Source: Liriodendron chinense (Eukaryota; Streptophyta; Magnoliopsida; Magnoliales; Magnoliaceae). From it: a DNA stretch of 64,000 nucleotides. The position numbers and the translations under genes were made by a program. Positions 23,686-45,855 of this stretch are shown here, in pieces. Below the pieces are notes generated by a model that saw only the letters and a program-made list of their open reading frames with translations, searched no databases and was not told the DNA's origin. Location of the stretch: positions 868,001 to 932,000 of the forward strand of contig PVNU02003862.1 of assembly GCA_003013855.2 (NCBI GenBank), read 5' to 3'. Position 1 is the first letter of the stretch; every line of letters begins with the position of its first letter.

Positions 23686-24322
23686 TGTTGGAGAGTCTTC
23701 AAACTATGTGCACGTTTGGGTGCTCATATCGGTCGGGCGACCGGTGTTTGTGGCCCAATGCACGTGAAGACAAAGAAGGCATTCTGTGTGTGCCCAGACC
23801 GGTCGGCCGATCGGTCGTCAGTGGGCTCCGACCTGTCGGGCGACCGGTCGGCTGTGAGGCAGCGTTGGATTTTCTCCCTGGACGGTCTCTGTGCAATGTG
23901 CGACCGGTCAGCTGTGCGCGTGGATCTCTTGCGCAATCCGCAGTACTGCGCAAGGTGTTTTTATTTTCGGATTTCTTCCTATTTAAGGTATTGTAATCCG
24001 ACTTAGAGAGGTATCCTAAGGTGTCCAAGGTTTCCTATTCGTACTAGGAAGAGGGGAGAGAGTTGTGTGAGAGAGAGAGAGAGAGCTTAGGTTTTCTCTG
24101 TTTTCCTTGCTTGTGGGCTGTCATCTTTGTAATCTTCTGTTTAATTCATAGTTGATCGTTTTGTGCCGTGATTTTTTACCCGTTGAGGGGTTTTTCCACG
24201 TAAAATTCAGAGTCTCTTGTGGTGAATGCTTATGTGTGATTGATTGCATCTTGTTTACTTGTTTGATATCGCATTGCTTCACGCGTTTGGCATTCCGCTT
24301 CCGCTGCCGGCTTTTCCCAACA
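23686..24322 (+). repeat. 3' LTR of the copia-type element
   Basis: It is 637 bp and differs from the left LTR by scattered substitutions and a short deletion near 23733 inside the ACCGGTC region. The divergence is clearly greater than between the LTRs of the chromovirus at 30486-34711, so this insertion is older. Confidence 0.9.
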
Positions 24323-24462
24323 CCCCTCTGATTCAGTAGGGGGTCAGCTGAGTCCCTTCCCTGCCATGTGAATAATTATTTGTTTTGTTGAATTTGGACC
24401 ATTGACTGTTTATATTTTGACCGTCCATTAAATATCTACCAATCAGCCAGTTTGGTGAACCA

Positions 24463-24465
<3 letters not shown>

Positions 24466-24528
<63 letters not shown>
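24466..24528. repeat. (TA)n microsatellite
   Basis: About 30 uninterrupted TA units. Confidence 0.95.
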
Positions 24529-24531
<3 letters not shown>

Positions 24532-24739
24532 AGAGCCATCTAAATGAGGGCCCACATTTTGTACGGTTTTATTTTAGTTTATAGTATATGCAACTTGAAC
24601 AATTTCTTAATGGGGGTTACCTTTAAGTCATCATATTCTGTCAGGAAAATACTAAGCAGCCAAATTCCTTTCCTATAAAGCTTCGCTAAGCCCACACATG
24701 CTTGCAAGTCAACTAATGCATGTTTGGCAGACTGTAGGA

Positions 24740-25160
24740 TCCATGCCATCCATTAGAATCGGTCATGTATGGGTTTTATCCACGCTGTTCATCCATTTTT
24801 CCATATCACTTTAGGGTATGAGCCCCAAAATGAGGCAAATCCAAGGCTTAAGTGGACCACACAGTGGGGATTGAACGCCCACCATTAAAAACTTCTTAGG
24901 GCCACAAAAGTTATGGATCAGCTGACATTTGTGTTTTTCCTTTATCTGGGTATATATGACCTTATGAACAGGTTGGATGGCAAATAAACATCACGGTGGG
25001 TCCTAGGAAGGTTTCAACTGTGGGCATCATTTCATCACAACTGCTTCTTGTGGTGTGGTCCACTTGAGTCTTGGATCATCTCATTTTTGGACTTGCTCCC
25101 TAAAATGATGTGGAAAAATGGATGGACGGCGGGGATAAAAGCCATACATCAGTCTGTCTT
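24740..25160. mobile_element. Fold-back repeat, family A
   Basis: This is a complete copy. Left-arm phrases are 'gggttttatccacgctgttc', 'tttagggtatgagccccaaa' and 'gattgaacgcccaccattaa'. The core contains 'gctgacatttgtgtttttcc' and 'ggttggatggcaaataaaca'. The right arm contains 'gtggtgtggtccacttgagt' and 'aaatggatggacggcgggga'. Confidence 0.65.
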
Positions 25161-25389
25161 CCGGCAACGAGTTAAGGTGCGCTGCAATTAATGGAACAAA
25201 TGTACGGTTGTGGGAAAATCAGCCTAAGTTTTCTGACTTGTTATCTTCTAATATCATGGCTCACCTACCGAATAGTGAGGTCCATCTGATGGATGGATTG
25301 GATATTTCACATGTCAGCCACGCTAGCATATTCAGTGGCGTGTGCGACAGCTGACTTGCACACGCGCGTGGGTTCATCAAAAGTTCCAT

Positions 25390-25835
25390 AGAAGCGGATT
25401 GCCTGATGACCAAACTATGTGGGCCTCGCAATGATGTGTGTTTCATCCACGCCGTCCATCCGTCTTTTCATCTCATTTTAGGGCATGAGACTGAAAATAA
25501 AGCAGATCCAAATCTCAACTGGACCACACATAATGATGCCCACCGTTGAAACCTTTCTAGGCCCCACTGTGATGTTGATTTGTCATCCAATCCGTTCATA
25601 AGGTCTGACAGACCTGGATGAAGGGAAAACACAAATATCAGCTTGATCCAAAACTCCTGTTGCCCCGAAGAACTTTTCAATGGTGGTCGTTCAATCCCCA
25701 TTGTTTCCTTTAGTATAGTCCACCTGAGCTTTGGATCTGCTTCATGTTTGGACTGATGGACGGCGTGGATGAAATACATAAACCACGGTGGGCCCCACAG
25801 TTTGGTGACTAGGCAATCCCTAGTCACACGGAATA
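25390..25835. mobile_element. Fold-back repeat, family A, with longer terminal inverted arms
   Basis: The left end 'gcggattgcctgatgaccaa' with 'actatgtgggcc' is inverted at the right end ('ggccccacagtttggtgact', 'aggcaatccctagtcacacg'). The arms and core match the other family A copies, for example 'catgagactgaaaataaagc' and 'gatggacggcgtggatgaaa'. Confidence 0.65.
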
Positions 25836-27856
25836 ACAAATGACAAATAGAAGAATAAAGAATAGGAAGTTGATACGTCATGATCTACGTCTCTCGCTGA
25901 CTGCCATGCGCATGGGATACAAATATGCCAATCAATATTCAATGCCGCTGATGATGGATTGTGGCCCACATTTTTTTATTTTTCTAACGGTCCTGATCAT
26001 TTGATTGATGCCAATCAAATGGACGTTTGCAATTTCAAATACTCAACGGCCAAAATTCAAACCAAAAAAAATAATCAAGCCGTTACATCAAAATGACCGT
26101 CCCACAATTTAAATGGTCTGGATTGACGTAAAAAATTGCCACGTGTACAGTGCATCTTGCATGTATATGATCCACCATGCTCCCCAATTGCATTATATAA
26201 TATCAGGTTACCTGCACCTCACAGGGGTAACGATTCATCCTCAGTACACGTGGCAGCCATTCTTCCAATCTGAATCGTCCAAATCATGGGGCCCAACATG
26301 GATTGATTAATTGCTTGAAATGGCAAGAGCTGGACTTTCATAACCATCCATCTGGTGGTCATCAAATAGACAATCCAGAAGAAATATTCAGCCGTACAAA
26401 TTCAAATAGCAAAATCAGACCGTTAATCATATCCGCCTGATGTGATTTTCAGGCCCATGCTCCATTCACGTGGGACCCACAATTTAATACCATCCAAAAT
26501 AGGCATGGCAAGATGGATGAGTTGTAGTACTATAGTCAGATGCAGATTGCATGATATGATATCATCCAAGCCATCTCTACAAGGACACGTGGCATGTGAT
26601 GTATGGATCTGGTCCACCCATATACTGGCACGTGGACGGACGTCCCACGTTTCAAAATTAAACCCAGGAGACAATCCCATCAATTACTTTTTTTTTCCTA
26701 CCCAATACATATTCAACCGTTAACTGTTTTTGTTTTCCACCGTCAATTTAATGGACACAGATTAGATGGATATGATTGTCTAATATCAGTAAATTTCTAG
26801 CCACAAACTACATATGCTAGGTACCTGTAGATGGACGGACCTGATTTTCACATCAGCAGGCCATATGTCCTGTGGAGAGATGGCTCTACCATATTACGGT
26901 TCTTCCAGCTCCACCCTATCATCTCCCCAAAGAGAAAAACTTTAATACTCTGGCAGATCATGATGAATGATACGCAGGCACCTAAAAATTACTTAGAAAT
27001 TACACATGAAGCATAAAAATAATAAAATTAAACCGTAAAAATTATTATATCTATATTATATGTGTCATTAACAAAAAATAAACTTATTCGATTATCTAAG
27101 TATCGGATTAATATACATTTATTGGACGGTTAAAAATAAAAAAATTTCAACTGTCCTATTTCCACAAATAAGAATACATGAATCATAAGTTAGGATTGTT
27201 CAAAAAAATATGATCTTGGGATTTTAAGTTTAAGAAAGTGGAATTCATAATTTAATCGGTTTTAATTGGGTTAATATATGACGGATTCACAATATCTGAG
27301 TGCCTGCGTATCAAGTGTCATATGCAGCCCGAGTATCATATAGCGCATCTTTTTTAAATTGAATGGTATGAAATGACTAAAATACCGCATCAACTAACGT
27401 TCCTGACATTTTAACGGTATTTATCTCCATTCCATCAGCATGAGAGAGTGTGGAAGAAGCTCTCATGATAAATCTACCCATGGAGGAGAATCAATCTCAT
27501 ATATTCCAACTCTCTCTCTCTTGTCTCTATTTCCTCAGCACTTATCCCACCCCTTATATTCCCTTCAATCCATTCAATATAATAATATTATAATGCCAAA
27601 ATTTCCAGATTCTAAGCTGTAATCTAATGGAAACAGTTCATGGGTCAATGTCCGTCGTTTTCTGCTTACGTCAATTCCTTCAAGAAATTGGCTGTTTTCT
27701 TAATGTCTCTGCCTTATCTCATCACCTTTGCTCTTTCTATTGAAAAAGGAGATTCAAGAAAGATGGGTTTTCTTGATCTTTGATTTGATTTCTGTGATTT
27801 TTAGGGTAGCAGGTCTTAACCGATTATGTTTTTCCTTTGATCTGTCATCATTTTTC
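25836..27856. other. Upstream region of CCaMK with dispersed repeat fragments
   Basis: Several short fold-back fragments occur near 26100-26700, for example 'aagatggatgagttgtagta' and 'ggacggacgtcccacgt'. The segment 26980-27330 repeats wording seen inside RPL30 intron 4 at 17220-17560 ('acctaaaaattacttagaaa', 'attacacatgaagcataaa'), so it is a copy of the same element. No gene is supported. A leader or promoter of CCaMK may start near 27430-27600, where CT-rich sequence follows; this is uncertain. Confidence 0.45.
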
Positions 27857-28310
27857 AAGGATACCCACGTTTGATTTTCCTGGATTTTTGGGTGTTATTC
27901 AGAGATTTTGGATCTTTGATTTAATTTTGCAGTTTCAAGTTTTGGTTTTTTGTTTCTTCTTCTACTTATGTTTGTTCTTTGGTTTGTGTGAGCGTTTTAA
28001 GAGTACGCGTTGAATTTTGCTAGAATTTTGGGTGTTCTTTGGAGTTCTAAACTTATTCTAGTTCTCAGGTCTTTGATTTTATTTCAGCGATATTTATTGT
28101 GTTTTTTTTTTTTCCTGCTTGGGTCTGTTGTTGGTTTTCAAGAATACCCACGTTGAACTTCGCTAGATTTTTGGGCATTCAGAATTTTCCGGTCTATGAT
28201 TTGATTTTGGCAATCTTGGGTTTCAGCTATTTTTCCACTTATGTTTGTTCTTTGGTCTTTTGGCGTCTTTTAAGAATTACCTACACTGAGTTTTGCTAGA
28301 ATCTTTTGTA
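27857..28310 (+). repeat. Degenerate tandem repeat just upstream of CCaMK (about 135-142 bp period)
   Basis: Units begin at 27857, 27999, 28140 and 28272. Each starts with a form of 'aagaatacccacgttgaatt' followed by 'ttgctagaatttttgggtg', 'tctttgatttgattttgca' and 'acttatgtttgttctttggt'. The fourth unit is partial. The sequence is T-rich and lies about 0.65-1.1 kb before the CCaMK start codon, so it probably falls in a 5' UTR intron or leader. Confidence 0.7.
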
Positions 28311-28970
28311 CTCTTTTGACTTTTGATATTTTCTTTGTAGTTTTGGGTCGTTTTATTTGATTTTGGAAATTTTGGTTTCTCCTCAGCTTATTTGAATTTT
28401 TCATGTTTTTATTTTTTATTTTTTGGAGTTTTGTGGTATCCTTGCAGTGTACTCTTTGGTGGGTCTTTATTTGATTCCCTTTTTCGCTCTCTGATTGGCA
28501 ATAGATTTGCAGTATTAGAGGTCTTCTGGTAATTTAGGTTCTTTTAAAGCTGTTTTAGTCTTGGGATTTGAAGATACGATTTTGGGTTCCTCTCTTTCTC
28601 TCTCTACTTCTTTTATTTTTAATTTTTCTCTCTTTTACTTTCTTTTTATGGGTATTACTGATGTACTTAAATTAACTGGTTTTATCTTGAGCGAAGAGGA
28701 AAAATGAATCAATTTTTCCAAGTCTCTTTTCCAGTTGCATTGAATTTCTTGTTTTAGGATCTTTTAGCTTGATAGTCCTCATAATAATTTCATCCTAAAC
28801 CTCGATTTTGAAATTGGGTTTTTGGGTTTATGAAAAATTCAGTTTCATTCTAATTCTGATTTCTATTTTAAATTACTCAGATTCTGTTTTTGAACAAAAA
28901 ATCTCTTTATTTAAGGAGAGGGTAAAATATCAGAGGTGTCCTGCTTTTGTGGGAAGACAGATTTAAATCG

Positions 28971-39544
<10,574 letters not shown>

Positions 39545-42500
39545 TTCATCCGTTTCGAAGATTTTGATCAACATATGCTTCTCTTTCTTTTGATTATTGT
39601 TATTCACAACTATTAGATATGCAAAAGATTATACACAAACGAGAAGGCTTAGTCCTTGGCCAGTTTCATGATGTCTGGTCTGGAATTGTGGGAAGTGAAA
39701 ACGACAGCCACTCACGTTTCTCTACGTGCATGCCAATGTCACATCTATTTGTCTGGTAGGCTCCACCACGCATATTTCGATGATCCAGGAGTAGGCAGGT
39801 CCGGCCATCAGGGGCAGGGCATGTGTATGAAGAAAATGCATGCTTAGAAGAAAAAGATATTAACATCACAGGTTAGAAAAGAGATCAAAAGCTGAGTCCA
39901 TTGTTCAACTCACTTCTTGTTTTTCCCTTCATTGAGTTAGGTAAGTCTTTAGAACCATAAGCAACCATGATGGCCCCACCAAATGGATGGTTGAAATTGT
40001 CGACTGGAGCCATTTATTTATAAACAATCTTGACCATCCATTTTATTCACTATTGATCATTTGGTTAGAATTGTTGGATCATTGTCAATTTTAAATTTTG
40101 TTGGGAGTGATTTTAAATGATTCATATGAAGAGTGTGTTGGATGGAATGCAATATCTAGGTTGATTGATTGGACCATCCAAGTCTTCCTTTACAAGTAGG
40201 AGCACTAGCATGTATTGTGCAATGGGCTGTTTCCTCTGTACAAATAGGAGAGAAGTGAACCCCACATCTCCATTACTCAGTGTTTCATATCTCCATTCCC
40301 CACTATGTGGTCTGGTTGGAAAGATGATGCACTGAAGAATTACCCTTGCTTAAGACAGTGGCTGCTTCAGTGCAGTATGCTGCGGGTATGAGTTTCACTT
40401 CCTGGCATCCCATGCTCACACAGTCACACTTATCATAATAAAGTATGAATAAAACCGGGACAGTACCCACCAAGTCTATCTTAACCATCATCAGCACATC
40501 ATCTTGCAGAGCCATATCTCAGCTATGCAATTGATACAAGTTATGATCATGCCATAGTTCAGCTATGCTGTTTGTACAAGTTCCCATGGCATTCCATTCA
40601 CAAATCTAACTATTACTTTCGTTCTAGTCAAATTGGTATGTCCATATCTACAGATTATAAAATAAGAAAAAAAGCAAAAGGAATCTATGGAAAGATAAAC
40701 ATCATCTGATCCATGCATAAATTACACAAGGTCTACATTGGTCTTTGGCTTTATTAACATTTTTAAACATCAACTTCATGGAAAAGAAAGACTACAAATT
40801 CAATGTCGTTGACAAGTCAGGTGCCTGGAAAAAAAAAATCAGTGCTCTTTAACCATCCATTTTCAACCAACAGAAGAATCTTGTGAAGTAGCAGCAGCTT
40901 GCCACTTGCATTTACTGCCACTTATAGATATATGGTAATGTTTGTGGCATTGATGTGGCTCTTTCGACTTAATATGCAAGCACTGGGGATGTTTGCAATA
41001 TGGATATGTTAGCTACGCCAATGTATCTAGGGATCATAGACTTGGCACCAACTTCCCAAAGGCCAAACGTGAGAAAGCTCTGCAAAGACATGTCGATAAG
41101 ATAGATGGTTGCCAAGGATATGTAATAGGCCTGTCTAACATATATAACAAGAATTTTATTTTGGTTACTGCTCACATTGGGTGCGGGCAACATTGTCATA
41201 CCAACGTAATCTTCGATATTACTGAATTCAATTAGATTCAATTTTTCTTGTAGAAATAAGCTTTCTTACTTGTTCATAGATGCTTTGATTCTTGGAGTGT
41301 TGGCATTCACCAGCTATTGTTGCTTCTCATCTTAGGCATTCTAAGTGTCCAGTTCTTGCATGATGATGTATCAACAGTGAAAGAACTTGGTGAGTCAGTT
41401 GAATATTAGATACATATGTGAGAAACTACAGAAAAATGCAATTCGGAGGGAATTAAAGTTCCTGACATTAATGCTCCAATTGCAACCAAGCACGGAAAAT
41501 GGGAATAGGAGAACAAGGTGAAGAGAGAATGTGATTGTTAAGGTTACCTAATGCAAGTTGAGAGAGCTTTCTTCAACATGGAAAGATCTTTCTATGGTTA
41601 TTCTCCATCTTTGGGATGCTTGATATCCTCAGTCAATCATTGCTTCCAACTTCTGTCCTGTTCCTTTAATATGAGAAGAGAGATGGATGCCTGATGTATC
41701 TCAACAACATCATGTCAGAGTTTTGTCTATCATCAGCTGCAATGGAGTAGACAATGATTCATTTGCTTCATCAGTTAAATCCAACCGAAACACATTCTGG
41801 GAAACTAAGTAACCTCATAATAAAGAAAACTGCAAGAAAAGAATGCCATTTTTGTTGTAGATGTCTTAGATGTCAATTAAGCAAAACTATGGTGGTCTGA
41901 TGGAATGTAAAAGGTAATATTAAAATTTAATGTTTAAATGCATTGTAGAAAAGACAAGGAGAACCTCGACAGTACCAAGGGAGATAGTGTGGTTCTTGCA
42001 CTGACCTATCTGTTTTCTTTCTTCTTCTTCTTTTTTTTGGCATAAATATAACTAGTGAGTGAACTTGTTAGTTTTATAGTATACAGGTAAATGTTATCTG
42101 CTGAGTTCCTCACATGTTTCCCTTCTCGCTTTCCGATGTAAAGCTCGCCTAGCTTGATATAGAAGCACCTGGAAAACATGTATCTGTATTATGTTTCATA
42201 GACAGCCCCATACAATGAATACAATTAGATGAATGCTGCTAATGAATACAATTAGATGAATGCTGCTTGAGGTGCACAGGAGGCATTGCATGACAGGTAA
42301 AGACACACTATGCCAATGCTCAAGACCAAAAATCATATTGGTCTACTCAATAGGCAGACCAAACTTGTATGAGAAAAAAGGACCATTGGAAAAAACGAAC
42401 TATGGTCCATATTCAATGTACATGCACGGCCTATCTGATGAATCAACCAGCCTAATGTTTGTGTTAGGGCTTGATGATGTTCCCTACAAGATGAATGCCC

Positions 42501-43282
42501 ATGTCTATAACACATCCTAAGTTGGCATGCATGGTACGAACAGCCTACATCCACCACAGATGTGCAAGTCCACTTAGAATTCCTCGTACCATCAACTTTG
42601 ATGTTTTGTAAATGATGACTGGCAAAGGAGTTAACTGCATAAAACAGAAAAAAAATGATATAATAAGACATTTATCCTTGTTTAAGAAAAAAAGTTATGG
42701 CTCCATCAAAAGTAATATAACTAAATAATGTTGATATATCTATGAAAATATCTTATTCGAGAAAGGAAAAGGAACTTTGGGAGAAGGCAGAAGCGTACGC
42801 ATTGTTCATGTCGCTTTTATTGTCATGAGTGGGGAGAGAGGAAAGGTTGGTGGAAGAGGTGGAAGAGTGATGCAGCTCACTCAGATCTATGGACTGTCAT
42901 GTAGATCAACACAAGTTCAGCCCCCCGCGATCATCTTCTCCTTTACCCTCCGTTAAGCTGCATGCCCAGTTTATATCTTGGTTCTTTCTTCAACAAAATT
43001 CAAGCTATCTAGCAAAAGAAATAAGAATATATCACTTGGGATGCAAGACTATTAGATGCATGGGACAGAGGTTTTGACAAAGGAGAAGATTGTGTTATCA
43101 TGTTCTGTATATGCTTCATTTAACATGTACCATCAGAAACCAAGTCAGATAATGCTAAAAAATAGCCCTCCTCTGATAAAGTCAAAAGTATTATAATAGA
43201 TATCTTAAATGATAATTCGTAATTCACACATCATTGTGGCTGAAAAATGTAACAAGTTGTGAAGAAGAAAGGGTAAAGATGT
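39545..43282. other. Intergenic region downstream of CCaMK
   Basis: Short frames at 40993-41235 (+) and 42260-42520 (+) have no recognisable domain. The second overlaps a dispersed repeat containing 'gatgaatcaaccagcctaat' and 'gtaccatcaactttgatg'. A fragment of another dispersed repeat lies at about 39060-39230 and 39690-39830. Repeated 'aatgaatacaattagatgaa' occurs twice near 42215-42260. No gene can be supported. Confidence 0.45.
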
Positions 43283-44166
43283 TGATGCGGATGTTAGTGG
43301 TCTTTAGAGTGTACTAGAGGAGGCGACGTCGCAAATCGAGTGTTGGAGCAGATGAGCTGATGTGGATGGACGCCGGGCCCATTGGACCCATTTTCTGACG
43401 CGTTAAAAGTACGCGAGTTGTAGGACCACGCAGGAGCATCATAATTGCAGGACCGTGGGGCGGATTTAGTTTTAGGCGCTTTTCTGTTTATTTTCTTGTT
43501 TCTAGGCGTTTTAGTGTCGCTGTTTAGTTCTAAGAGTTTTTATATTCTTTCTTTTGGTTGCAGGCACTTTAGTGCACTTTTTTTTTTTTTTTCGTGACTA
43601 ATATATACTGTGAGAAACCCTATTTCGAAATTATTGAATGAGTAGAAAATTCGGCTGTTTTTTCTTCCTCTTATTTCAAGAGATTGGGGTTTCAGGATTG
43701 GCCCTAGGGTGTTGAGGATTCCACCCGGACTTTCATGTTTTCTCGTCTTTGATCTTCAAGGTGCGTGGAAGGGAAGATTCATTTTCGTTCACTGTGGAAA
43801 CCCTTTATCTTCTCCTACTCGAAATTGATCTTTTCCCCTATCATTTTTCTTTCTTCTTCGAATTTTCCCATTTGTGCATGATCGGTAAAAACGGGACTGC
43901 TGACCATGAGAACCGGATCCAAACTTGATTGTGACTAGTCTATGCTAGATCTGGGATATCCTCATATCCTTAGATCCTCCATGTTTTACGATTTTACGTG
44001 CTTTCTATGCTAAGGGGCATGATCCGGACGGACGGATCTCATATCTATGTTGAGATTTGCTAATTTCCTCTGATTGAAACAGGTAGTTGCTTAATTTTAT
44101 TACCTGAATATCTCCCATCTGAATATACGTGCATCTAGGGTTAGGTCATCTCATGTCCCTGCATCA
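43283..44166 (+). mobile_element. Solo LTR, TSD GATGT
   Basis: The sequence begins TGATGCGGATG and ends CCCTGCATCA. GATGT at 43278-43282 is repeated at 44167-44171 as a 5 bp target duplication. No internal domain adjoins it, so it is a recombined solo LTR. Its termini (TGATGCGG...CTGCATCA) equal those of the chromovirus LTR at 30486-34711 read on the minus strand, suggesting a related lineage; the interiors look different. Confidence 0.75.
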
Positions 44167-45700
44167 GATGTCAACTAAGCATGAATGCTCGGTTAACAAA
44201 CAACAGAAACCATGCATGCATTTGATGTTGATCAAGGCCCACATGCCAAATTGACTACTTTTTCATTTTAATTGTGCATTAAACATCCACCAACCAGCCA
44301 CTTAGGATATCATTTGCATATAATTTTTGGTTTATCAAGCATCTAAAGTAGGGCCTACAATTTGGATGGTCAAATAGCATCCACATTTTGAAGTGTAGTT
44401 CTAAAACTTAATAACTTGAATCAAAACTTGGCCTAGTCGACTTGGCAAGATATTGAGCCGGGTTCCAACTTAGAGAGACTCATCGAGACAATCCACTGAC
44501 TGGATTAACTCAACGCCACTCATGGTGACTCAAACCAAGTCACTCAAAAAAAAAATAAAAAATGGACAGGCTGGTGTGAATTAGCCACTTGACCTCCCTT
44601 AACCTACCTCCTATTCAATGTCTAGCTATTTGTTTTTTCTATTTTATATCACTTAATCGTAGTATAATTTACTCCCAACCTTAATATATTTTTTTTCATA
44701 ATTATTAGATATCGAGTCGAGTTGGGTCGAGTCTTCGAGTCAACTGGAACCAACTGAACATAGAGTCAAGTTTTTGGGATTTTAAATTATATTTTGAACA
44801 AGACATCCATTCTTCCACCAAAGGAATATCCCTTTTGTGGAATCCCCTGAGTTCTCAAAACCTGTTATTTGGCAATGGCAACATGCTGCCCTTGTGGATC
44901 CATAGGGCTCCACATGCATGTTGGCTTAGGCAAAAAAATTCAAGACGGGATATATTGTATACAAAGGTTTGCTATTTCACATGCATGTAGACCCCTGCTC
45001 ATGTAGATGCCATTGCATGTTCCAATATGACAAATGCATGTGAGATCTGAGCTTACAATCAAATAGATTGCCACAAGGGCACCACATTCTAGGAGCCCAA
45101 ACTATGTGATTGAAAAAATCCTCCTCTATCTCTTGGAGGTTGAGGGCTCCTTCTCCTTCCCCTTCTTGGTCCAAAAATCTGGGCTTTCACTCAATTTAGC
45201 TAAGGACATGAAAAATGGCTAACTATATAACATGATTCAATACTACATTATAGTTTTTTTTTTTTTTTTTCATTCACAAAAACCAAAAACATCAAAAATA
45301 GGTCTAAATGATTTTAAACCCCTATCTGTCCCTTGTTTTGTATACCATGGCCCACATTAGATGATTTAAAACGTGTGGCCCACCTCATGGAGAGCTTGAT
45401 CTTGTGCATATGCCATATTTGCAAGTGCAATGGCATGTCCACAGGCACAGTTGCAAACACGAGCGGGTTATTGAACCTCATGATACCATCAATACGATAA
45501 TTTACTTGCTTTAAATGCCATGGTGTGTTTTGATTATTTAAAACTTAGTTTTTAACATTCTCACTTGCAGTCCCACCTTTCGTTCTACTAATCAGATTAA
45601 GCCATGAAAACGACTATGTATATATCATATGATTCAATGCTGGAATTACCATAATCTTTAAAAAAAAAAATTCCAATGAATCAAAATAATTCATTTTTGT
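44167..45700. other. Intergenic region
   Basis: It contains GAGTC/GACTC-rich stretches near 44400-44540 and 44700-44770 that may be arms of a decayed hAT-like element, and a T run near 45250-45272. On the minus strand, 44977-45174 gives a 65-codon frame with no recognisable domain. No gene supported. Confidence 0.4.
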
Positions 45701-45855
45701 ATATCGAATTCATTTTTTTAAATATCGGCAACGAAATCTTATTAAACAATAGAAAGACAAGAAAGAAACAAAATACATCAAGGCATTGGATAGGAATCCC
45801 CAATACAACAAGAAGATAACAAAATCCATCAAGGCAATGGATAAGAGATCCTAAT
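45700..45855 (-). other. Possible 3' end of a LINE-type sequence, interrupted by a long LTR
   Basis: On the minus strand the sequence runs through repeated 'ccttgatggattttgttatc'-like phrases to 'gtttaataagatttcgttgc' and a T/A-rich tail, which resembles the 3' ends of plant L1 elements. Similar minus-strand sequence appears to resume after 48537, with a 77-codon frame to 48829. The assignment is tentative. Confidence 0.3.

Larger units (their letters stand above)
21737..24322 (+). mobile_element. Copia-type LTR retrotransposon with internal deletion, TSD CCCCT
   Basis: Two LTRs (21737-22380 and 23686-24322) begin TGTTGGAGAGTC and end TTTCCCAACA. CCCCT at 21732-21736 is repeated exactly at 24323-24327 as a 5 bp target duplication. 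A primer-binding site TGGTATCAGAGA (22383-22394), complementary to initiator-Met tRNA, follows the left LTR. The internal 1.3 kb encodes a copia-like Gag, a CCHC knuckle and part of the protease region only. Integrase, reverse transcriptase and RNase H are missing, so any movement would need proteins from another element. Confidence 0.9.

Noticed and set aside
24333..24539. Open frame of alternating Ile and Tyr
   Set aside because: Produced by the (TA)n microsatellite. The same holds for the frames at 38460-38816.
27360..28970. Extra 5' coding exon for CCaMK
   Set aside because: The exon from 28971 already gives the usual short N terminus before the kinase domain. Upstream sequence is T-rich with many stops.
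40993..41235. 80-codon frame (MQYGYVSYANVSRDHRLG start)
   Set aside because: It is isolated in AT-rich intergenic DNA with no domain, no splice context and no promoter signal.
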